Of a stretch of DNA of 48,167 bases, positions 1 to 9,073 are shown in pieces. The DNA comes from Azoarcus sp. (GTDB lineage Bacteria > Pseudomonadota > Gammaproteobacteria > Burkholderiales > Rhodocyclaceae). Within the stretch, counting starts at the first letter, position 1, and every line of letters begins with the position of its first letter. The DNA is taken from the NCBI GenBank assembly GCA_030656215.1, contig JAUSOD010000011.1, positions 1-48,167 on the forward strand, in the 5' to 3' direction. Both the position numbers and the translations under genes were made by a program. The notes under the pieces are model-generated. The model ran no database searches. It was not told where the DNA came from and saw only the letters and a program-made list of their open reading frames with translations.

Positions 1-768
1 CACCACCTTTGGCGATGCCGCCCTGTTCGTCGCTGGCAAATCGCCGGGCGCCGAGGGTGACCGCCTGGTAGATGCGCACCCGCTCGCCGATCACCGCGGT
101 CTCGCCGATCACCACGCCGGTGCCATGGTCGATGAAGAATCCGGCGCCGATCTGGGCGCCGGGGTGGATGTCGATACCGGTTTGCGAATGGGCAATCTCG
201 GCCAGGATGCGGGCAATCAGCGGTACCTGGAGTTGGTACAGGGTGTGCGCCAGGCGGTGGTGGATGACGGCCAGCACGCCGGGATAGCACAGCAGGACTT
301 CGTCCACGCTGCGCGCCGCGGGATCTCCATTGAACGCGGCCTGGACGTCGGTGTCGAGCAGGCTGCGCAGGGCCGGCAAGCGGCTGGCGAAGTCGCGCAC
401 GATCTGCGCCGCACGACTATCGACGTCGTTGTCGTTGGCCGCGTGACGAGCCTGGTAGGCAAGTTCGAGCTGGACCTGGTGGAGCAGGGCGCTGAGCGCG
501 GCGTCCAGGGTATGGCCGACGTAGAAGTCCTCGCCCTCCTGGTGCAACTCGGGCGGCCCCAGCCGCATCGGGAACAGCACCCCGCACAGCGCATCGGCGA
601 TATCGCGCAAGGCATCGCGCGACGGAAACTCGCGTGCGCCGAATTCGCGCTGGCGCTGCTGGGCGCTGCGCCAGCGCTCACGCGCTTCGCGCAGTTCGCC
701 CACGATGCGGTCCAGGTCCCAGCTGGGCGGCTTGTCTGCCAGTGGGACAATGTGGGCGTCGGGCTGTC

Positions 769-772
<4 letters not shown>
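1..772 (-). CDS. epsC: Serine O-acetyltransferase, EpsC/CysE type (3' end missing)
   Basis: Transfers acetyl from acetyl-CoA to L-serine, giving O-acetylserine for the adjacent CysK. The ATG at 772 overlaps the cysK stop as ATGA, so the two are translationally coupled. About 257 residues are visible before the window edge: a long alpha-helical N-terminal domain, then the left-handed beta-helix region with hexapeptide-like repeats. Near residues 180-230 are [28 protein letters not shown] and [11 protein letters not shown], the DHG and VTLG signatures of serine acetyltransferases. The N-terminal domain is longer than in enterobacterial CysE, which suits the EpsC-like branch. The C-terminal tail, which in this family can dock into CysK, lies outside the window, so complex formation cannot be judged. 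Family assignment is firm; the choice between the epsC and cysE names is a convention. Confidence 0.9.
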
Positions 773-1746
<974 letters not shown>

Positions 1747-1796
1747 GGTTGTCATCCTTCAAGTGGCGGTTCGAGTAAGTGTGCGATTCGGGGGGC

Positions 1797-2324
1797 TCAG
1801 TCCTGCACCCAGGGCAGTCCGGCATGGCGCCAGCCATTGAAGCGTCCGCGCCGGCTCTGTTCGTCGAGGTCGCCCTCGAAGCCTTCGAGGATGTTGAAGA
1901 CGCTGCCGAAACCGGCTTTGGCAGCCGCCTCCGCGGCAAGGGCGGAGCGCTTTCCGCTGCGACACAGCAGCAGCACGGTGGCGTTCTTGCCGACACGCGA
2001 TTCGAGTTCGCGCACGAAGCGAGGGTTGCGGGTGAGCGAGGTGCCGGTTGCCCATGCAACGTGCACCGTGTCGGTGATCTGGCCGACGAACTTGCGCTCT
2101 TCTGCGCTGCGCACGTCTACGATGACGGCCTCGCCGGCGGAGAACAGTACCCACGCCTCCGCGGGGGTCACGCCTCCGGCATAGGGCAGGCCGGCATCCT
2201 GTGCGTGGACTCTGGCGCGGGCCAGAATGGGGGGCTCGGGCGGGCGCACGCTCGTGCCGTCGGCGGCGATGCCGGCGGGCGCGGGGCGGGATGTTTGGGG
2301 GTGTGCGCTTGCAGTTGCAGTCAT
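1797..2324 (-). CDS. Rhodanese-like sulfurtransferase
   Basis: Single-domain rhodanese of 175 residues, expected to carry a persulfide on its active-site cysteine and pass sulfane sulfur to an acceptor. The domain covers about residues 50-170: VIVDVRSAEERKFVG, then the active-site loop LLLCRSGKRS with the cysteine at about residue 121, and FNILEGFEGDLDE. The first 40 residues are rich in Ala and Pro and look disordered; no signal peptide is seen, so it is cytoplasmic. Reading could begin 63 bases upstream, but the ATG at 2324 has a strong AAGGAAGG ribosome site about 5-8 bases away and is preferred. It lies just upstream of cysK on the same strand, which suggests a role in sulfur supply or sulfide handling during cysteine synthesis. 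The true acceptor is unknown. Confidence 0.88.
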   Translation of the reverse strand: MTATASAHPQTSRPAPAGIAADGTSVRPPEPPILARARVHAQDAGLPYAGGVTPAEAWVLFSAGEAVIVDVRSAEERKFVGQITDTVHVAWATGTSLTRNPRFVRELESRVGKNATVLLLCRSGKRSALAAEAAAKAGFGSVFNILEGFEGDLDEQSRRGRFNGWRHAGLPWVQD

Positions 2325-2514
2325 GGGGCCTTCCTTGTCGGCGTGTTTCCAGTGCGTCCGGCGAAGCCGGGCAGTTTCTCCGGGCAAGACTAGGTGCGAC
2401 TCGACCCGCGGTGACTGAAAATTACATCCGCAAGCGCATGGTGCGAACCAACAAAAAATCAGATCGATTCCCGAATTTCTGGAATGGCACCTTGCGTACT
2501 CTCAGGGCGGCGCC

Positions 2515-3213
2515 TCAGGGGCGTTCTTCCTGTTTCAGGTGGAGCGAACTGCGGGTCTGATGCCGGATCCGCGCCAGCGCGCCGCGGCGCCCCCTTCGTG
2601 AGGCCTGATCGCCGATGCTGCCCAGCGGGAGATCCTCATGCGCGGCCTGCATGGCATACAGCAGGTCCAGACCGAAGGGCCAGGGACCGTAGCCAGCGTC
2701 GGTGTTGATGTGGCCTGCTGCGCCGAGGTCGACAAATTTGCTACCCCACCGCTCAGCCCAGTCCTGGGCGATGGTGATCGGTACCCAGGGATCGTTGCTG
2801 CTGCCCACGACCACGCTGGCGAATCCAAGATAGTCGTCGGGGAGCCACGGGGCGATGGTCTTCTCCGCCGGCTGAGGCTGTTCGGTGACCGCGCCGAGTG
2901 GGGTGAAACGCTGGGGGTTGGCCGGTGCGACGAGCAACGCACCAGCCACTTTCTCCGGACGGTCGGCGGCTGCGACCACGCTGGCAAGACAGCCAAAGCT
3001 GTGTGCGACCAACCACACCGCGTTTGGCGATTCATCAATTTCGTCGCGGACCCGTTCCGACCAGCGTGCGAGTAGTGGGAACTCCCAGTCAATTCCGCGG
3101 ACTCGGCGTGCTTCAGGAATCTGGGCTTCCAGCCAGGATTGCCAGTGCGATTCTCCGCTGCCGTGGTAGCCCGGTACGATCAGTGTGGTGTGGTGCATGC
3201 GCAATGGATCCAT
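2515..3213 (-). CDS. Alpha/beta hydrolase, RBBP9/YdeN family
   Basis: Small serine hydrolase of the RBBP9/YdeN family. The N terminus carries the family's IVPGYHGSGESHWQSW. The nucleophile serine lies in AHSFGC (about residue 72), the acid in SSNDPWVP (Asp about 141) and the histidine in AAGHINT (about 168), so the triad looks complete. The 40-residue basic tail (RRGRRGALARIRHQ) after the last helix is an extension beyond the usual fold. The start is uncertain: an in-frame ATG at 3198 gives an N terminus more typical of the family, and neither has a convincing ribosome site. The natural substrate of this family is mostly unknown. Its place between mtnD and the rhodanese-cysK-epsC genes hints at a thioester or sulfur-related substrate, but that is inference from position only. 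Confidence 0.85.
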   Translation of the reverse strand: MDPLRMHHTTLIVPGYHGSGESHWQSWLEAQIPEARRVRGIDWEFPLLARWSERVRDEIDESPNAVWLVAHSFGCLASVVAAADRPEKVAGALLVAPANPQRFTPLGAVTEQPQPAEKTIAPWLPDDYLGFASVVVGSSNDPWVPITIAQDWAERWGSKFVDLGAAGHINTDAGYGPWPFGLDLLYAMQAAHEDLPLGSIGDQASRRGRRGALARIRHQTRSSLHLKQEERP

Positions 3214-3345
3214 GTGCAGGAGGTCTATGCACTCCTGATGAAAGAATGAGCTGTGAGGCTGGAACTTAGCGTGTGGAATGCCGGGTTGAAACCAAGAAAA
3301 TCCGGATTGCTTATACTCATTCGAATGAATGGATCGCGGGTGCCG

Positions 3346-3909
3346 TCACTCGATTCCCGCCAGTGTCAGCAGCGCGGGATTTATCTTTCTGCTGCTCGGC
3401 AGCGCAGTCCACTGTGAGATCGAGCCGAAGTAGCGGACAGCTTTCAGGCGCGAATCGGCGCCGAGGGTGAACCAGTGTTCCGCGCCGCGGGGTACGTTGA
3501 GCAAGTCACCCGCGCCCACTTCGAGCAGAAACTGGGAATCGTCGCTGGCGACGAAACCAAAATAGCCGGTGCCGGCGACGATGTAGCGGACTTCGTCGTC
3601 CACGTGGGAATGAAAGGCAAGGAACTTGCGTCGCAACTCGGCCAGATCGGGCAGGTTTTCGTGGAATACCACGAGGTCGTGCCCGGTCTGGCCTTCAATG
3701 GGCAGCCATTCATCCAGGTGAGCATCGATCGCGCCGAGCAAGGCGTCCTGTCCAGTCTGGTCAAGCACGGGCGCGTCGAGTAGCGCGGCAAGGCCCGGTT
3801 CGCCGGGGAGTTGCTTGAGGCGCAGGCGTGCGCCCACCGCTTCCATGCTGGATTCGATCGTTCCCCGTTCGAGTTCGATCCGGCCGTCCGGATAGAGCAG
3901 TCTGGTCAT
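3346..3909 (-). CDS. mtnD: Acireductone dioxygenase (methionine salvage)
   Basis: Cupin-fold metalloenzyme of the methionine salvage pathway, oxidising acireductone. With Fe it yields the methionine precursor 4-methylthio-2-oxobutanoate; with Ni it yields an off-pathway product. The metal ligands are visible in order: His100 and His102 in FHSHVDDEVRYI, Glu106 in the same motif, and His145 in RGAEHWF. At 187 residues the length is normal. The ribosome site AGGAG stands nine bases before the ATG. A GC-rich inverted repeat lies between this gene and the upstream metQ. No other mtn gene is in the window, so the rest of the pathway must be elsewhere. Being downstream of metNIQ links salvage to methionine import. 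Confidence 0.93.
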   Translation of the reverse strand: MTRLLYPDGRIELERGTIESSMEAVGARLRLKQLPGEPGLAALLDAPVLDQTGQDALLGAIDAHLDEWLPIEGQTGHDLVVFHENLPDLAELRRKFLAFHSHVDDEVRYIVAGTGYFGFVASDDSQFLLEVGAGDLLNVPRGAEHWFTLGADSRLKAVRYFGSISQWTALPSSRKINPALLTLAGIE

Positions 3910-3929
3910 GGTCCATCACTCCTGTCTGG

Positions 3930-3961
3930 CCCGCCGCTGCGCCCGGGAGCGTAGCGGCGGG
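3930..3961. other. GC-rich inverted repeat between metQ and mtnD
   Basis: Nine-base arms CCCGCCGCT (3930-3938) and AGCGGCGGG (3953-3961) enclose 14 bases. On the minus strand it follows the metQ stop directly and precedes the mtnD ribosome site. No T-run follows, so it is more likely a stabilising or attenuating hairpin than a full terminator. Confidence 0.45.
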
Positions 3962-3968
3962 AGTCTTG

Positions 3969-4781
3969 TTACTGCAGGTAGGCGGGGCGGGCGTAGCCCT
4001 GGAAGTGCTTGTCGAGCACTGCCCGGTACTCGGGTGACTGGAAGGCGGCGACGATGTCTCGGGTGACTGGCAGGTCCTTGTCGGCGGTGCGCACTGCGAC
4101 CACGTTCAGGTAGTGGTCGGGGGTCTTTTCCAGCACCACGGCTTCGGTCAGCTTGAGACCGGAGGCAATCGCGAAGTTGCCGTTGATGATAGCGAAGTCG
4201 GCGTCGTCCAGCGTGCGGGGCAGTTGCGCAGCCTCGACCGGGATGAACTTGATCTTGCGCGGATTCTCGGCCACGTCCTTTTCGGTGATCCGCAGCGGAT
4301 CCACGCCCTGCTTGACCTTGACCAAGCCGTTCTGTTCGAGGAAGACGAGCGCGCGGGCCAGATTGCTGGGATCGTTGGGCAGGGTGATGCGGTCGCCGTC
4401 GCGCAGTTCTGCGAGCGTCTTGCGAGACTTGGAGTAAAGGCCGAGCGGTGCGATCGGGGCCTTGATCACATCGCTCAGATCCAGACCTTTGTCCGCGGAA
4501 AACTTGCGCAGGTAGATCACGTGCTGGAACAGGTTGGCGTTGAGCGAGCCCTGGGCGAGGGCAAGGTTGGGCTGGACGTAGTCGTTGAATTCGACCAGCT
4601 TCACCGTGTAGCCCTTGCTCTCCAGGATCGGCTTGATGCCGAGCTTGAGCTGGTCGAAGTTGGGGCCGGCGGTGGTGCCCAGCGTCAGAGCCTTCTTGTC
4701 CTGGGCGAAGGCGCCCGGCTGGGCTGCGACGATGCCAATGGCGAGCGTGGCGAAGGCGAGGGTGCGAAGCAATTTCATCAT
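3969..4781 (-). CDS. metQ: Methionine ABC transporter substrate-binding protein (NlpA/MetQ family)
   Basis: Periplasmic D/L-methionine-binding protein feeding the MetNI importer encoded just upstream. After the signal sequence the protein shows the family pattern LTLGTTAGPNFDQLK, YVQPNLALAQGSLNANLFQH, and APIAPLGLYS near the ligand site, then RITLPNDPSNLARAL and IINGNFAIASGL. The start is the ATG at 4781 (or the adjacent ATG at 4778), with AAGAGG upstream. A longer reading to 4856 would overlap metI and bury the signal peptide. Most MetQ proteins are lipoproteins, but here the signal ends in GAFA/QD with no cysteine, so the protein should be cleaved by signal peptidase I and be soluble in the periplasm. 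Function is well supported by the complete metNIQ order. Confidence 0.93.
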   Translation of the reverse strand: MMKLLRTLAFATLAIGIVAAQPGAFAQDKKALTLGTTAGPNFDQLKLGIKPILESKGYTVKLVEFNDYVQPNLALAQGSLNANLFQHVIYLRKFSADKGLDLSDVIKAPIAPLGLYSKSRKTLAELRDGDRITLPNDPSNLARALVFLEQNGLVKVKQGVDPLRITEKDVAENPRKIKFIPVEAAQLPRTLDDADFAIINGNFAIASGLKLTEAVVLEKTPDHYLNVVAVRTADKDLPVTRDIVAAFQSPEYRAVLDKHFQGYARPAYLQ

Positions 4782-4825
4782 GAGACCTCTTGGGAGTGGG
4801 TGGCAGAAAGGGGGTGGATGCGCGA

Positions 4826-5491
4826 TCAGCGCTTGTCGACATGGCGGGCCAGCCACTGCCCGAGCAACTGGATGCCCTGCACCATGATCACCAGCAGGAT
4901 GATGGTCGCGATCATGACGTCGGTCTGGAAGCGGTAGTAGCCGTAGCGGATTGCAAGGTCGCCGATGCCGCCACCGCCGACCACGCCTGCGACCGCCGAA
5001 TACGACAGGAAGCTCACCGCGAGTACGGTCATCGCCAACACCAGCCCGGAGCGGGCCTCGACCAGCAGTACTTGGGTGACGATCTGCCGCGGGGTGGCGC
5101 CCATCGCTTCGGCGGCTTCGATGACGCCGCGGGGCACGTCGCGCAGGGTTTGCTCGATCAGGCGGGCAAAGTAGAAGATTGCCGCCAGCGACAGGGGCAC
5201 GCTCGCCGCCAGCGGGCCGATCGAGGTGCCGACGATGTGGCGGGTGAAGGGGGATACCGCGACCAGCAGGATGATGAAGGGGAAGGAGCGGAAGACGTTG
5301 ATCAGCGCGTTGGCCAGCAGATTGAAATGGCGGTACCGCGCCAGCACCTGGCCGCGGCTGGTGAGGAAGACCACGATCCCCAGGCTGCCCCCGATCAACA
5401 CCGCGGCAGTGAGGCAGATCGCCATCATCAGCAGGGTCTCGTTGATGGCCTTGGCGATCTCGGGCAGGAGCTCGATGATGTTGTCAAACAT
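4826..5491 (-). CDS. metI: Methionine ABC transporter permease
   Basis: Inner-membrane permease of the methionine importer, 221 residues with five predicted hydrophobic segments. It begins FDNIIELLPEIAKAINETLLM, as MetI proteins do. The ATP-ase-coupling EAA loop is seen as EAAEAMGATPRQI near residue 130, and the family segment SYSAVAGVVGGGGIGDLAIRYGY follows. The ATG at 5491 is chosen because GGGAGG lies six bases upstream and it gives the normal N terminus; an earlier ATG at 5560 would lie deep inside metN. The start codon overlaps the 3' end of metN by eight bases (5484-5491), which implies coupled translation. metQ follows after 44 bases. Confidence 0.95.
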   Translation of the reverse strand: MFDNIIELLPEIAKAINETLLMMAICLTAAVLIGGSLGIVVFLTSRGQVLARYRHFNLLANALINVFRSFPFIILLVAVSPFTRHIVGTSIGPLAASVPLSLAAIFYFARLIEQTLRDVPRGVIEAAEAMGATPRQIVTQVLLVEARSGLVLAMTVLAVSFLSYSAVAGVVGGGGIGDLAIRYGYYRFQTDVMIATIILLVIMVQGIQLLGQWLARHVDKR

Positions 5492-6314
5492 GGGCGGCCT
5501 CCCGTTCGTGGGCATGGGGGACATAGCCTTGCGGTGCTGCATTCTCGCTGCCGCCGCCAAATTCGCTCAGCCAGCGGGCCAGTTGCGAATCCGGCGGAAT
5601 GTGTCCGTCATTGAGCGACACACGCTCGACGACGCGGCCGGCCTCCATCACCGACACCCGGTGACACAGGCGGCGGACCACGCTCATCTCGTGGCTGACC
5701 AGCACGATGGTCACGCCGAAGCGGCGATTGACATCGGCGAGCACGTCGAGCAGCGACTGTGTGGTGCGCGGGTCGAGCGCCGAAGTCGGTTCATCCGCGA
5801 GGAGCACGTGCGGTTCGGGTGCCAGCGCGCGGGCAATGGCGACGCGCTGCTTCTGTCCGCCCGAGAGCTGGGCGGGGTAGGCGCTTGCCTTGTCCGACAG
5901 ACCGACGAAGGCGAGGCAGGCGTCCACGCGCTCGCGGATCCGAGCCGCCGACTCGCCCGCAATGCGCAGCGGGAAGGCGACGTTGTCAGCCACGCTGCGG
6001 TTATGCAGCAGGTTGAAGTGCTGAAAGATCATGCCGATCCGCCGGCGTGCGGCCCTCAGGCGATCGGGCGACAGGGTGGTGAGATCCTCGCCATGAACGA
6101 CAACCTGGCCTGCGTCGGGCTGCTCGAGCAGATTGATCAGCCGCAGCAGGGTGGACTTGCCCGCGCCCGAAAAGCCGATGATGCCGTGGATCTCGCCCTG
6201 GGCAACGTCGAGGTCGGTCGGCTCGACACCGACCTCGATGCCATCGATACCGGCAAAGCGCTTGCTCACGCCGTGCAGGCGGATGGCGGTTCCGAAAGGA
6301 GAAAGTGTGCCCAT
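5484..6314 (-). CDS. metN: Methionine ABC transporter ATP-binding protein, short form
   Basis: ATPase of the methionine importer. Walker A is GFSGAGKST (about residues 47-55), the signature is LSGGQKQRVAIARAL (about 150-164) and Walker B is VLLADEPTSALD (about 170-181), followed by the switch histidine in LVSHEM. The ATG at 6314 gives the usual start of the nucleotide-binding domain; an in-frame ATG 183 bases upstream would add an unrelated basic leader. From 6314 the protein has 276 residues, whereas the E. coli type has about 343. The missing part is the C-terminal NIL domain that binds methionine and shuts the transporter down. The tail after residue 240 is low in similarity and rich in Pro, Gly and His. 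This suggests the importer lacks methionine trans-inhibition. It is the first gene of a metN-metI-metQ operon. Confidence 0.93.
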   Translation of the reverse strand: MGTLSPFGTAIRLHGVSKRFAGIDGIEVGVEPTDLDVAQGEIHGIIGFSGAGKSTLLRLINLLEQPDAGQVVVHGEDLTTLSPDRLRAARRRIGMIFQHFNLLHNRSVADNVAFPLRIAGESAARIRERVDACLAFVGLSDKASAYPAQLSGGQKQRVAIARALAPEPHVLLADEPTSALDPRTTQSLLDVLADVNRRFGVTIVLVSHEMSVVRRLCHRVSVMEAGRVVERVSLNDGHIPPDSQLARWLSEFGGGSENAAPQGYVPHAHEREAAHV

Positions 6315-6518
6315 GAGATTGTCTTCGTGTGTCCTTGAAGCAACCCACTGTAGCAATCGTTGGTGCAGTGCAAAACGAATGCTTTCTGCTTTGCTATCCG
6401 TGTTTTCTGCTGAGGAACGCTCCGGGAATTCAGCTATGGGAACGCGGGCTGCATCTTTATGTAGCGGGGTGATTTGCTTAGTGGGGTCTTCTGACACCCG
6501 AATGCGGTGTGCCTGAAG

Positions 6519-6576
6519 TTAACATTTCAATATGGATGTGGTTTCAACTATAACGTGATGTAACATCTGTCACGCT
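6519..6576 (+). promoter_or_regulatory. Possible chrB promoter/operator
   Basis: The 294-base gap between divergent metN and chrB holds a -10-like TATAAC at 6549-6554 with only a weak -35 candidate (TTTCAA, 6525-6530). A small palindrome, GATGT-A-ACATC (6557-6567), sits inside a wider GTGA...TCAC arrangement (6555-6573). Such a dyad next to the -10 could be the binding site of the ChrB regulator. Nothing resembling a SAM riboswitch was recognised in front of metN. Confidence 0.3.
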
Positions 6577-6608
6577 ATTCGTCCCCTGTTGAGCAAGGAG
6601 TCCGTTTT

Positions 6609-7550
6609 TTGAGCTATCTTGCTCTTTTCGTGAGCCTGCCTACCAAGGCATCGACCGGCCGCATGCGCGTGTGGCGTTCCGTCAAGGCGCTGGGCTGCGC
6701 GACATTGCGCGACGGGGTCTATCTGCTTCCCGACTCGGCCGACAGCGCTGCAGCACTGAATGAAGGGGCGGCGCAGGCGGCGCAGGCTGGGGGCAGCGGT
6801 GAGGTCTATCGACTGTCGGGGTGTGACGAAGGCCAGGTGGCTGCGCTGCGCGCCCTGTTCGACCGGGGCGAGGAGTACGCCAGCATCGCGGAGGAGATCA
6901 AGAGCCTCGGACAGAGCCTGGCATCCCTGGATGGCGCAGCCGCGGCGCGCAAGATCCAGTCGCTCGGGCGCCGCTTCGAGCAGGTGGCGCGCATCGATTT
7001 CTTCCCCGGCGAGGCGCAGCGGCAGACCTTGAGCCTGCTCGACGACCTGCGCGATGCGTTCACCCGCCAGGCTTCTCCCGATGAACCGATCGCCCGCCAG
7101 GCCGATATCCCGAGGCTGGATCGCATCGACTATCGGGGCCGTACCTGGGCCACGCGGTCGCGTCCGTGGGTAGACCGGCTCGCTTCCGCGTGGTTGATCC
7201 GGCGCTTCATCGACCGGGACGCCCGTATCGTCTGGCTGGCGAGTTCCCCCGACTGCAAAGCCGATTGGCTCGGCTTCGATTTCGATGGTGCGGCGTTCAG
7301 CCACGTCGGTACCAAGGTCACCTTCGAGACGCTGCTGGCGAGTTTCGGACTTGATTCCACCCCTGCGCTGGCACGCCTTGGCGAGCTCGTGCATTGCCTG
7401 GACGTGGGTGGGTTGCCGGTGCCGGAAGCGCCAGGCATTGAATCGCTGCTCGCAGGCTTGCAGGCATCCGAACCCGACGACGACGCGCTGCTTGCCCGCG
7501 CGTGCGAAGTCTTTGACTGGCTATTGAAAGGTTACGAGGACAAGACGTGA
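6609..7550 (+). CDS. chrB: Chromate resistance protein ChrB
   Basis: ChrB proteins are found beside chromate transporters; in studied cases they act as chromate-sensing regulators of the chr operon. The 313-residue protein has the N-terminal ChrB region (LALFVSLPTKASTGRMRVWRSVK..GC.TLRDGVYLLP) and the C-terminal ChrB domain beginning TWATRSRPWVDRLASAWLIRRFID and carrying HVGTKVTFETLL. The start is a TTG at 6609, chosen because a strong AAGGAG (6595-6600) stands eight bases upstream and no suitable ATG exists. The stop overlaps the chrA start (GTGA), so the two are translated together. It is the first gene of the operon. Confidence 0.93.
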   Translation: MSYLALFVSLPTKASTGRMRVWRSVKALGCATLRDGVYLLPDSADSAAALNEGAAQAAQAGGSGEVYRLSGCDEGQVAALRALFDRGEEYASIAEEIKSLGQSLASLDGAAAARKIQSLGRRFEQVARIDFFPGEAQRQTLSLLDDLRDAFTRQASPDEPIARQADIPRLDRIDYRGRTWATRSRPWVDRLASAWLIRRFIDRDARIVWLASSPDCKADWLGFDFDGAAFSHVGTKVTFETLLASFGLDSTPALARLGELVHCLDVGGLPVPEAPGIESLLAGLQASEPDDDALLARACEVFDWLLKGYEDKT

Positions 7551-8893
7551 ACGCCCCAACCCTAGCGCAGGTGCGACCCGCCCACCCATCGTTCCGGGAG
7601 GCACTCATCTATTGGCTCAAGCTCGGCTTCATCAGCTTCGGCGGCCCCGCCGGGCAGATCGCCATCATGCATCAGGAGCTGGTGGAGAGACGGCGCTGGA
7701 TTTCCGAGCACCGTTTCCTGCACGCGCTCAACTACTGCATGCTGCTGCCCGGTCCCGAAGCGCAGCAGCTCGCCATCTACATCGGCTGGCTGCTGCACCG
7801 CACCTGGGGTGGAATCGTTGCCGGCGTCCTGTTCGTGCTGCCATCCCTCTTCATCCTGGCGGCCCTCACTTACGTTTATCTGGCCTTCGGTGACCTGACC
7901 TTCGTGCAGGGGGTGTTCAACGGCATCAAGCCGGCGGTGGTCGCCATCGTCGTCTTCGCCGCCTGGCGGATTGGCTCGCGGGCGCTCAAGAACAAGGTGC
8001 TGTGGGCGCTGGCGGCAGCCTCCTTCATCGCGATCTTCATCTTCGGCGTGCCCTTCCCCTATATCGTCCTCGCGGCCGGCATCCTGGGCTTGATCGGCGG
8101 CAAGTTGATGCCTGACAAATTCAGGGTAGGTGGCGGACATGGCGCCTCAGACAAGGATTATGGTCCCGCCCTGATCGACGACGACACTCCGCCCATCCCC
8201 CACACCCGTTTTCGCTGGTCCTATCTGATCACCCTGCTGATTGTGGCGGTGGCGCTCTGGGGCGCGGCCATGGCCTTGCTGGTCAACCCGGTGTTGCAGG
8301 ACATGGGAGAGTTCTTCACCAAGGCGGCACTCGTCACCTTCGGTGGCGCCTACGCGGTGCTGCCCTATGTCTATCAGGGCGGTGTCGATCACTATCAGTG
8401 GCTGACCGGCACGCAGATGATCGACGGCCTGGCCTTGGGCGAGACCACGCCGGGGCCGCTGATCATGGTGGTGTCCTTCGTCGGCTTCGTGGGCGCCTGG
8501 ACGAAGGAGATTTTTGGTCCCGACGCCCTGCTGCTCGCTGGGTTCGCCGGTGCGTCGGTGGCGACCCTCTTCACTGTCCTGCCCAGCTTCGTGTTCATCC
8601 TGGCCGGTGCGCCGCTGGTGGAGTCCACCCACGGTGACCTGAAGTTCACCGCGCCGCTTACCGCTATCACCGCTGCCGTGGTGGGCGTGGTGCTGAACCT
8701 TGCCCTGTTCTTCGGCTGGCATGTAATCTGGCCGAGGGCGACCGAAGCCGCGCCCTTCTCCGGAGGTTTCGAATGGTTCTACGCCCTGATCTCCGTGGCT
8801 GCCTTCATCGCGCTATGGAAGTACAAGCAGGACATCATGAAAGTGATTGGCGCCTGCGCCACCATCGGCCTTGTCTACACCCACCTTGCGTGA
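7547..8893 (+). CDS. chrA: Chromate efflux transporter ChrA (CHR family)
   Basis: Inner-membrane protein of the chromate ion transporter (CHR) family that expels chromate. The 448 residues form the typical two-half structure. Each half carries the family signature near its start: LGFISFGGPAGQIAIMHQELV with LPGPEAQQLAIYIGW in the first, and ALVTFGGAYAVLPYV with LALGETTPGPLIMVVSFVGF in the second. About ten hydrophobic stretches are visible, with a polar loop near residues 195-220. It starts with GTG at 7547 inside the chrB stop, with GAGGA upstream. The long two-domain form is the kind usually linked with real chromate resistance. Confidence 0.95.
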   Translation: MNAPTLAQVRPAHPSFREALIYWLKLGFISFGGPAGQIAIMHQELVERRRWISEHRFLHALNYCMLLPGPEAQQLAIYIGWLLHRTWGGIVAGVLFVLPSLFILAALTYVYLAFGDLTFVQGVFNGIKPAVVAIVVFAAWRIGSRALKNKVLWALAAASFIAIFIFGVPFPYIVLAAGILGLIGGKLMPDKFRVGGGHGASDKDYGPALIDDDTPPIPHTRFRWSYLITLLIVAVALWGAAMALLVNPVLQDMGEFFTKAALVTFGGAYAVLPYVYQGGVDHYQWLTGTQMIDGLALGETTPGPLIMVVSFVGFVGAWTKEIFGPDALLLAGFAGASVATLFTVLPSFVFILAGAPLVESTHGDLKFTAPLTAITAAVVGVVLNLALFFGWHVIWPRATEAAPFSGGFEWFYALISVAAFIALWKYKQDIMKVIGACATIGLVYTHLA

Positions 8894-8902
8894 GGACAGG
8901 CC

Positions 8903-9073
8903 ATGCCCGGCGAGGAAAGCCCCTGCTTTCGATCCGACGAAGCTGAAGCTCCGGCGTTCGAGATCAACGGCTGCAAGCGCGAGGACATGATCGCGAGCGG
9001 CTCGATGATCGTGCACGAGGTCTACGTCGATTCCCACGGCGGCGCGGGGGGCGATCCCGGTGGAGCGCGGTAA
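8903..9073 (+). CDS. Small hypothetical protein in the chr operon
   Basis: A 56-residue open frame fills the gap between chrA and the MFS gene. It has GAGGA six bases before its ATG, starts nine bases after the chrA stop and ends directly before the start of the next gene. The sequence is acidic at the start (PGEESPCFRSDEAEA), then FEINGCKREDMIASGSM and a glycine-rich end (SHGGAGGDPGG). It has two cysteines, at about residues 8 and 25. I do not recognise the family. It has no membrane segment or signal peptide. Its tight packing and ribosome site favour a real gene, but it may be the remainder of a larger one. Confidence 0.5.
   Translation: MPGEESPCFRSDEAEAPAFEINGCKREDMIASGSMIVHEVYVDSHGGAGGDPGGAR

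Noticed and set aside
4113..4937. 274-codon plus-strand frame opposite metQ
   Set aside because: Antisense to a gene with full MetQ similarity; low-complexity composition.
6315..6608. Possible SAM or methionine riboswitch in front of metN
   Set aside because: I looked for the conserved cores and found nothing convincing; the weak dyad here is nearer chrB.
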